Shown here one piece after another: positions 57,820-64,000 of a stretch of DNA of 64,000 nucleotides. The position numbers and the translations under genes were made by a program. Origin of the DNA: Angomonas deanei (lineage: Eukaryota; Euglenozoa; Kinetoplastea; Trypanosomatida; Trypanosomatidae); the NCBI GenBank assembly GCA_903995115.1, contig LR877146.1, forward strand, positions 186,001 to 250,000, written 5' to 3'. How positions within the stretch are numbered: position 1 is the stretch's first letter; each line of letters starts with the position of its first letter. Below the pieces are notes generated by a model that was given only the letters and a program-made list of their open reading frames with translations, did not search any database and was not told the origin of the DNA.

Positions 57820-58132
57820 CATATTCCCATCATTTATATTTTATAGTTTTCCCATCCGATACAACTGTACATATTTTACACCATATCATATTCATTGTTA
57901 CTTGATTTGAATTGTTTTACCTTTCGTTTTCACCAATCATGGTTCGATTTTATTTATTCAGATGTTAATACCAGAAAGCACCATTGTGCCGCATTGAATA
58001 CGAAGTGGGGAAAACTCACACGTCAACGCTTCACTTTCAAATAATACCCTTTCCTCGCATCTTTCAGAGTTGTATTTTTTTTATTCTCTTTCTTTTTAGA
58101 TTATTGTAGTTTAATCCTTGTTTCAACACTAG
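57820..58132 (+). other. Intergenic region
   Basis: AT-rich; a T-rich run (58075-58097) with TTTTTAG (AG at 58098-58099) and a second AG at 58131-58132 directly before the ATG. No gene is seen. Confidence 0.55.
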
Positions 58133-60661
58133 ATGGGCTGCAGCGCGACCAAGGAGACGCAGACTCAGCCACCCGATCAAAAGGCAAAATCAACCTCGAA
58201 AAAGCCGTCCGTACCGCTGTACCCCGTGTCATACGACCTCGAGCACTTTGCCACGCTTGTGAACACCGCAAAACCCGCCACGGTGTATTCGGAGGAGCGC
58301 TTCGGTAAACTGAAACGGGAACCCAAGAAGGAGGCGAAGCGCGAAGAGACGAATCCGACGAGCCGTCTGCTGGACCTCTCCGTCCCGTTGGTGAATACGG
58401 CTAAACCGTCAACGGTGTACACGGAGGAGCGCTTTGGGCGAAAACCGGTAGCCTTGGATTCCCCTGTATCCACCTCACCGCTGAGGCGCCACTCTAGCTT
58501 CCGCCGTCAGCCTTCCGACCCACGTTCGTTGGCGGCCTCCCTGTCGTTTGCGAATGATGACGTTCCACTCAAACAACAAATAGAAATGGGTATGAGCTAC
58601 TTTTTAGGCATATCAGACTACAAGTTCCCCGAGACGGCGGCCCCCTCCCGGCCCTCTTCCCGGCCCGCGTCCCGTAGAAACTCAAGACTGCCCTCCGTCA
58701 CTTGGGCGCCCGCGTTGAGACTGGATGAGGACAAAGAACTACAGGTGTGGGAGAAATCCTACATTGGAGTCCTCGACAGCGCAGCCGAACCCGCAGACAG
58801 CGAGATAGACTATCTAGAAATTATCCGGCTGGATTATCCAAATCTGTTACTGAACGAACCAGCAAACACCCCAGCGACACAAAGTCGTACACCAATTATC
58901 CCAGAAAATGACGGCAACGACGAACGGGCAAAAGTAAATAAAAACACCACGAGGAGCACCCCAAAAGTAGAACCTTTAGTCCCCTCTATCCTACAGCAGG
59001 CGCAGGAGGAGGTAGCCGGCAGAGGGCAGAGGACGCCGGGTGTGACGACCAACGACGGCCAGTACTACACAAGGAGCCAGCGGCAAACCGTCGTCACACT
59101 CATCTCCCCAACAACGGGGATAGCGCAGAGAGTACAGCCCGCCCAAAAGAGGCTGAGTCAAGATAATACGGAGGTGATGGTAGCGCCTCCACCCGAGATC
59201 TCCACCGTGTCCTCATCGACCGTGGCGTCTGAGGCGCTTACCCCATCCACCCAGGCAGAATCTGAGGCGCTCACGTCCACCACTCAGGGAAGGTTCTGCG
59301 ATGCGTTTATAAACATCAGTACTCTAATGCAGGAGTTGGTCGCCTACTGCAAGCCACTGATAGGAGAGCAGTTCAACCCAAAGGTAGATGTGCAGAATCA
59401 CTTGGAGTACTTGACCGGTTTGAAGCAGGCGATGCACCATTCTTCGTTTCTCCGCGACGCCGCCGCGGGTGTGCAACACTATGATAAAGTCGTGATGGAA
59501 AGCGGCGTCAAGCCGGGAAAGGATTTGAAAGTGTTTCACGCCATGGTGACCACCCTGATGCTGAGGATACGACCGGCGCTGAAAGAGGCGGAGAAAGTGG
59601 ATGAGATGATTGTAGAATCGGTTAAAGCGGCACTCAATGCGTCCTACGTTCGTGGGCAGAAGGCTCAAGTACTACTAAAGATAAAGGAAGTGATTTTCAA
59701 TGAAGCGCAGGTGAATGGGTCGATGGCGTACAAGAGAGCCGTGGAAAGCCCGCTCCTGGGCATCGTCCGGGAACACCGTGAAATTTTCAACCACTCCGTA
59801 GGGAACCTCACAGAGTCCACGATTCTGATAGAATTTTTACTTCAACTTCGGTACCTCATCAGCTGCCTACACGTGATTTATCGATACATTCAAACGGTTC
59901 TGTTGTACTTCACGGAGCGCGAAAAATCTAGTGTCCTCAAAAGCGAGAAGAGTTGGCACACTTTTCCTGAGCCAACCGATGTGCGTAACTTGACCCTACG
60001 CAGGTTTGACAATGACCGAGCCTTTGTATTGCTGGAGAAGCTCACCAACTACGGCGGCGATTCTTTCAGCCACACAGACGCACTCAAGTCGATTGGGTAT
60101 TGGCCTTTGGGTATCGATGACGTGTACAAGCCGTACGAGAAATCCCGCGGGGATATCCGGAAGTCCCTTACGACAGTCGCCCACGAAGAGCTGCGCAACA
60201 AGATAGTGGCGATGTTCCCCGACGCAACGGAGTTGCCACAGGCCAATACCGCCAGTGTGGTTGATTACATGATTCTCCAGTTCAGCAGGGAGGATCCCTT
60301 TAGATGCGACCCCGCTGTTAAAAAGGCAATACGTCATAGGAAGGAGAATGCGGCTAAAATGAAAGTAATGAACGCGACAAAAAACTCCCAAGAGGAACAA
60401 TTTACGCGTCCTATCGATAGGAAGAAACTCCGCTTGCCGACTCACTTGTACAAGAAACCGAAGGATATCTACTATAGCAAGGAGGACAGGAAGAAACCAT
60501 CCACAGAGGAACGGAGAGCACGGCGGCGTCTCTATTTTGACAGGCCCTACATCCAGGAGTACTTTTTCTATCGACAAGAAAATGGAGCCCCTTCGGCTAT
60601 TTATAACCCCCTTACCGTCGCACGAAGAGTGGAGTCGCCGGTGTGGAGCGAAGAAGATTAG
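58133..60661 (+). CDS. Dually acylated helical-domain protein (842 residues)
   Basis: It starts MGCSATKETQ (Gly2, Cys3: myristoylation and palmitoylation). An internal duplication LVNTAKPATVYSEERFG (42-58) and LVNTAKPSTVYTEERFG (86-102) follows. Then come Ser/Pro/Arg-rich disordered sequence, LEIIRLDYPNLLLNEP, and a long helical domain (about 383-640) with hydrophobic helices such as FLLQLRYLISCLHVIYRYIQTVLLYF. RRFDNDRAFVLLEKL, LPTHLYKKPKDIYY and the final RVESPVWSEED are shared with the 53788-55867 protein. No known enzyme motif is visible. It could be a membrane-tethered scaffold. The gene is intact, which makes it the reference for judging the frame-interrupted paralogue. Confidence 0.82.
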   Translation: MGCSATKETQTQPPDQKAKSTSKKPSVPLYPVSYDLEHFATLVNTAKPATVYSEERFGKLKREPKKEAKREETNPTSRLLDLSVPLVNTAKPSTVYTEERFGRKPVALDSPVSTSPLRRHSSFRRQPSDPRSLAASLSFANDDVPLKQQIEMGMSYFLGISDYKFPETAAPSRPSSRPASRRNSRLPSVTWAPALRLDEDKELQVWEKSYIGVLDSAAEPADSEIDYLEIIRLDYPNLLLNEPANTPATQSRTPIIPENDGNDERAKVNKNTTRSTPKVEPLVPSILQQAQEEVAGRGQRTPGVTTNDGQYYTRSQRQTVVTLISPTTGIAQRVQPAQKRLSQDNTEVMVAPPPEISTVSSSTVASEALTPSTQAESEALTSTTQGRFCDAFINISTLMQELVAYCKPLIGEQFNPKVDVQNHLEYLTGLKQAMHHSSFLRDAAAGVQHYDKVVMESGVKPGKDLKVFHAMVTTLMLRIRPALKEAEKVDEMIVESVKAALNASYVRGQKAQVLLKIKEVIFNEAQVNGSMAYKRAVESPLLGIVREHREIFNHSVGNLTESTILIEFLLQLRYLISCLHVIYRYIQTVLLYFTEREKSSVLKSEKSWHTFPEPTDVRNLTLRRFDNDRAFVLLEKLTNYGGDSFSHTDALKSIGYWPLGIDDVYKPYEKSRGDIRKSLTTVAHEELRNKIVAMFPDATELPQANTASVVDYMILQFSREDPFRCDPAVKKAIRHRKENAAKMKVMNATKNSQEEQFTRPIDRKKLRLPTHLYKKPKDIYYSKEDRKKPSTEERRARRRLYFDRPYIQEYFFYRQENGAPSAIYNPLTVARRVESPVWSEED

Positions 60662-61072
60662 AGCATGCTTTTATTTTATTTTTGAGTAGTATTTATTATT
60701 TAGGGAGATAATCCCTACCCCCCTGATACATCGTTCTACCACCGTAACATTGTCTTTTTTTTTTTTTAAGTTAAATTTCTCTCGTGGAATCTTCTTTCTG
60801 TTCTGTGTTTTATTTGTTTCTTATGGTTGCTCCCTCTAGTAGCTTGTGGTAGAGAAGAGTCTAGACAAATTCGCGTTTATTACTTCAGTTGTTATCCTCT
60901 CTTCGATTTAGGTTTGTTTCTCTATCTCCCCATGACTCTCTGTGCTCGTGCGTGCGGTTCTCTTCTTTCATATGTCCGTCTCTCCATTTTCTTCTTTTTT
61001 TGTGAAGTAAACAGTGCCCCCTTAGTCATTTTGTTTTTAAGGTAGCCAATACAAGAGTGTTTCTCGATCGGA
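60662..61072 (+). other. Intergenic region
   Basis: It contains a T tract near 60754-60768, CT-rich stretches and several AGs (for example at 61041-61042, after TTTGTTTTTA) before the ATG at 61073. No gene is supported. Confidence 0.5.
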
Positions 61073-62212
61073 ATGAGTGTTGTCTCCTCCACCCCCAGTA
61101 GTATTGGTGATGTACTGGACGGCCTTCGAAGCACCAACGACGGGAGCGATTATGAACAAAGTGTTAGTCAAAAGGATATAAACGAAAATGAGGGAGAAGT
61201 GAATGTAGAGGCGCTAAGAAACGGAGCGATGCAACCAGGTAATGCTCACCCGGTGGTAAAACCGAATGTGTATAGTAACGGTGTCAATAGACGTGCAACC
61301 CAGCCAGTCGGTGCACCCTCCCACGGCACCAACCGAAACGGAAACTACCCACCAGTGATGAACGGAATGAGGGGCGGCGTCGCCCCTTTTGTGCCTCGTG
61401 TGATGCCGTATGGAGTACCGGGCGGTGCAAAACCCACCAGCCCCATGTATCCCATGCACACGAATGTCAATAGTGTCAACGCACCCAATGGTAAGCGGCC
61501 GTCTGCGCCGGACGCGATGCCCGGGACGCGGGCACCAGTGAATCAGTACCCCGCCGGCATGTACACTGGCATCCCCCGTCCAATGAACGGGTATCCCCCT
61601 ACCCGCTCGAACCCATTTGCTAGACCAAACGAGGCGCCCGCCGCCGTGGTGGCCCGTCGCAGCAACCCACCCGTCAACGGCCCTGTGAAGCAGCCCACGC
61701 CACCACAACAGCCAAAGCAAGCGGCGCCGGCCCCTCGCCCTGAAATTAGACCAGCTCCGGAAAGTCACGAACCGTCCGGTACCACGTCCCCGAGGTCCAC
61801 GTCGGGGACCACCACTAAGAATAGTTCAACCCCAGTAGAACTGAACGTATTTCTGAAAGGGCCAAAAAAGCAATTTATGATCCCCAATGAGGCTAACGTA
61901 AACGTGAAGGAAAAGGAAAAGCAGGCGATACAGACCCGCAAGGAGCAGGAGGCGGAGAGGCGCCGTAGAGGGAAGAAGGACATTGACTACAACAATAAGG
62001 ACCGCAACGACTACAGCCTTGACCACGAGAGTGTACTGGATGATATGAGCCTGCTATCCGACGAAGTGAAACTGAGGGAAGAGTTGTACCGCGATTATAT
62101 GGAAAGCAAAAAACGGGAGAAGTTACCCAAGATTGACAAGAACGGAAAACCAATCCCACAACGAAAGAAAATTGACCGTGCGGAGCGTATTAGGCGTGCC
62201 GCCAAGGCGTAA
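61073..62212 (+). CDS. QFMIPNE/SLDHESV-motif protein 1
   Basis: The 379-residue product is unrecognised. A Ser-rich start (MSVVSSTPSSIGDVLDGL) is followed by a long Pro/Asn/Gly/Arg-rich disordered middle (about 45-260). QFMIPNEANVNV at about 266 is followed by a charged helix (KEKEKQAIQTRKEQEAERRRRGKK), then DYSLDHESVLDDMSLL (about 318-333), and a basic helical C-terminus (KIDRAERIRRAAKA). QFMIPNE and the DYSLDHESV block are shared with the next gene, which makes the two a paralogue pair. It has no acylation signal. Confidence 0.78.
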   Translation: MSVVSSTPSSIGDVLDGLRSTNDGSDYEQSVSQKDINENEGEVNVEALRNGAMQPGNAHPVVKPNVYSNGVNRRATQPVGAPSHGTNRNGNYPPVMNGMRGGVAPFVPRVMPYGVPGGAKPTSPMYPMHTNVNSVNAPNGKRPSAPDAMPGTRAPVNQYPAGMYTGIPRPMNGYPPTRSNPFARPNEAPAAVVARRSNPPVNGPVKQPTPPQQPKQAAPAPRPEIRPAPESHEPSGTTSPRSTSGTTTKNSSTPVELNVFLKGPKKQFMIPNEANVNVKEKEKQAIQTRKEQEAERRRRGKKDIDYNNKDRNDYSLDHESVLDDMSLLSDEVKLREELYRDYMESKKREKLPKIDKNGKPIPQRKKIDRAERIRRAAKA

Positions 62213-62728
62213 TCCATATTGTATCATTCTCTTCCCATTTTCTACTCTTCCCGCTATTTTTGACATTTATCCCCGTTTTCACGTCTTGAAATGATATTAG
62301 AAAAAGGAATAAGAAACCGCATGTTATGATTCCTTCTGTACGGGCAGCCTTTCTACATTTACATATATTTTTTTTTTAATTTCCCCCGTGTTGACATTGT
62401 TGTTTTTGTGAAGTTGAATAGGCGATTGTTCTTTTTTGAAACACTCTTTTGCTGTCAAACTATACTTTTTTATAATGCACATATGTAAAAAAAAAATCCA
62501 GTGTTTTCTCTGTTGTAGTGGTGTTTCTATACTAAAAACTAACGAATGCACTGTTTGTGTTGGTTGCTGCTTTTCAATGATACAAGTCCCATGTTGGGGA
62601 TTCCTATTTCACTTACTTCTCTCTCCTTGCATTTTCCAGTATTTTTTGTGCTTTACTCTTTTGTATTGTTCATCTTTTTTTTTTTTTTTTATCCTGTTTA
62701 TAGGGTGCACGGTTCAAACATCGTGAAA
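62213..62728 (+). other. Intergenic region
   Basis: AT-rich with T tracts at 62369-62379 and 62677-62690. The second is followed by TTTATAG (AG at 62701-62702), the acceptor for the ATG at 62729. Open frames crossing this tract (from 62436 and 62546) are rejected upstream of 62729. Confidence 0.6.
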
Positions 62729-63940
62729 ATGTCTTTCTTCAGTGCCATGGATGATTTGATAGAGGAGGGGTACCTCAACGGCAACACCAGTGTCTACAGT
62801 AGCGAGAACCAGAATAGCCCGAAGAAGGTGACCCCGAACTGGAAGCCACAGGCGGCACCCGGCACCTACAACAATCCCTTTATTAACCACAACTACGCCA
62901 CGACGAACTTTGATAATCGAATCAGCGGCAGCGGAAACCTCCCGAATATTGCCAACGGCGCCCGACGGTCCTCCGCGGGGACGAGCCTGAACACAAAGGC
63001 CAATATCACTAGTAACAGCGACACCAAGGTGCACTCTGCGCCCTTGCTCAACAAGGCAAAGCGCGGTAGCTCGCAATTCATGATTCCCAATGAGAAGAAT
63101 GTGGAGGTCAATAAAGGCGGGTTTAAGCGGAGAGAGTACGACGACGAAGAGTCGGTGGTGAACTCGTCCGATGAGTGCGACTTCAGCATCGACCACGAGA
63201 GCGTCGCGGAGGAGATTATGCAACTGAACCAGAAGGCGAAGCAGGTTTCCATGCCGGCAAAGGAGCGGTCCGCTCCCCCCATGAAGGAGACGCAACGCGA
63301 CGAAGAATCGGAGAAGGCGAGACTCGCATTAGAGGAGAAGAAGAAGAAGGAAGAGGAAAGCCGTCGACGACGGGACGCCAGGAAGGCGGAGGCGGAAGAA
63401 AGGGAGCGAAAGCAAGAGGAGGCCCGTAAACAGGAAGAGGCGGAGAAGAAAAAGAAGAAGGAGGAGGAGCGTCGTCTTCGTGAAAAGAAGAAGAGCAACC
63501 GCACGGTGGAGACGGTGGATTACAGCCTCGACCACGACAGCGTGCTGGATGAGATGGACCTCCTCGAGTTTGACCGTTCTTTCGCCGCCCAACTGCGTGG
63601 CGACACCAAGAAAGAAGCAAAGTCCCTCAACAATCCCCTTCCAGCCATTGAAAAGTCGCGAAAGGCCCCCACGGCACGACCCTCCCAACGAAACGACACG
63701 GAAAAGAGCGGGGACCAATTCTCCATCTCTGTGCTCTCCAAGGACAAGAGTCGGAGTGCCTCCAAGAAGGGGTCGTCGTCGCGGAAGAGAACCGGTGACA
63801 AGAAGGGAGATGAGTACAACCTCGGACTGAGTCCCGCCCAGCACGAAGATGTGGAGGAGGCGATCGAAAAGGAGGCCACCTCGCCCAAGAGGGAGCGCGG
63901 CCACAGTGAACGGCGACACCGCGGGAGGCGAGAAAAATAA
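62729..63940 (+). CDS. QFMIPNE/SLDHESV-motif protein 2 with charged coiled coil
   Basis: The 403-residue product starts MSFFSAMDDLIEEGYL, 27 bases after the acceptor AG. An Asn/Ser-rich part follows, then SQFMIPNEKNVEV (about 115), DFSIDHESVAEEIMQL (about 151), a highly charged helix rich in Glu, Lys and Arg (about 190-258) that should form a single alpha-helix or coiled coil, and a second DYSLDHDSVLDEMDLL (about 265-280). The tail is basic. The SxDHxSV block therefore occurs twice here and once in the 61073 protein. No known domain is seen. Bases 63941-64000 hold no feature. Confidence 0.8.
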   Translation: MSFFSAMDDLIEEGYLNGNTSVYSSENQNSPKKVTPNWKPQAAPGTYNNPFINHNYATTNFDNRISGSGNLPNIANGARRSSAGTSLNTKANITSNSDTKVHSAPLLNKAKRGSSQFMIPNEKNVEVNKGGFKRREYDDEESVVNSSDECDFSIDHESVAEEIMQLNQKAKQVSMPAKERSAPPMKETQRDEESEKARLALEEKKKKEEESRRRRDARKAEAEERERKQEEARKQEEAEKKKKKEEERRLREKKKSNRTVETVDYSLDHDSVLDEMDLLEFDRSFAAQLRGDTKKEAKSLNNPLPAIEKSRKAPTARPSQRNDTEKSGDQFSISVLSKDKSRSASKKGSSSRKRTGDKKGDEYNLGLSPAQHEDVEEAIEKEATSPKRERGHSERRHRGRREK

Positions 63941-64000
63941 GATCTCGTTGAGAGTCAACCAATTCGAGTAGAATTACAAAATGCATTGTTATATTTTTTC

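Noticed and set aside
1-64000. tRNA, rRNA or snoRNA genes
   Set aside because: No B-box-containing cloverleaf or other conserved RNA gene was recognised by eye on either strand; a covariance-model scan would be needed to exclude small ones.

Overview
The window looks like a stretch of kinetoplastid (trypanosomatid or close bodonid) nuclear genome. Every convincing gene lies on the + strand, from the left edge to base 63940, with no introns and no strand switch. Most genes are preceded by a pyrimidine or T tract followed by an AG close to the ATG. This is the signature of a polycistronic transcription unit processed by spliced-leader trans-splicing. All three standard stops are used. Coding DNA has moderate GC; intergenic DNA is T-rich, or A-rich in the leucine-rich-repeat (LRR) array. 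The genus cannot be fixed from the sequence.

Layout. (1) 1-7050 holds recognisable housekeeping genes: the end of a HEATR6-like HEAT-repeat gene with two frame changes, a divergent M1-type metallopeptidase, and three tandem enoyl-CoA isomerase (ECI1/DCI) paralogues, of which only the third keeps the full oxyanion-loop motif. (2) 7300-11705 holds small genes: three small membrane proteins, one predicted N-myristoylated protein and one unknown. (3) 11885-26202 is an array of four LRR transmembrane surface-type proteins plus a relic. The copies share A-rich 5' modules, have near-identical cores and decaying C-terminal tails. (4) 26747-32548 is a 1933-residue protein built on 84-bp and 54-bp tandem repeats. 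(5) 32826-60661 is the most unusual part: about fifteen adjacent, fast-diverging, mostly disordered proteins. They share short motifs (a C-terminal V-[DEN]-S-P motif, QWEYV, YSMVP, YDDFLF) and many begin with an MGxxxS/T acylation signal. The cluster includes a bacterial Nuc-type phospholipase D domain carried on such an acylated N-terminus, two 53- and 56-residue mini-proteins sharing that N-terminus, one RanBP2-type zinc-finger member, and two paralogues with a large helical domain. (6) 61073-63940 holds two related proteins sharing QFMIPNE and DYSLDHESV-like motifs.

The genes of regions 5 and 6 look like one lineage-specific expansion of membrane-tethered, acidic or basic low-complexity proteins. 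Their function is unknown. Shared motifs and co-linearity suggest they act at one membrane or cytoskeletal site. If the organism is an endosymbiont-bearing trypanosomatid, the symbiont surface would be one place to look, but nothing in the sequence proves this. Several loci carry single +1 or -1 frame changes, which may be pseudogenisation, assembly indels or, at two TGA-N-ATG junctions, real bicistronic arrangements.
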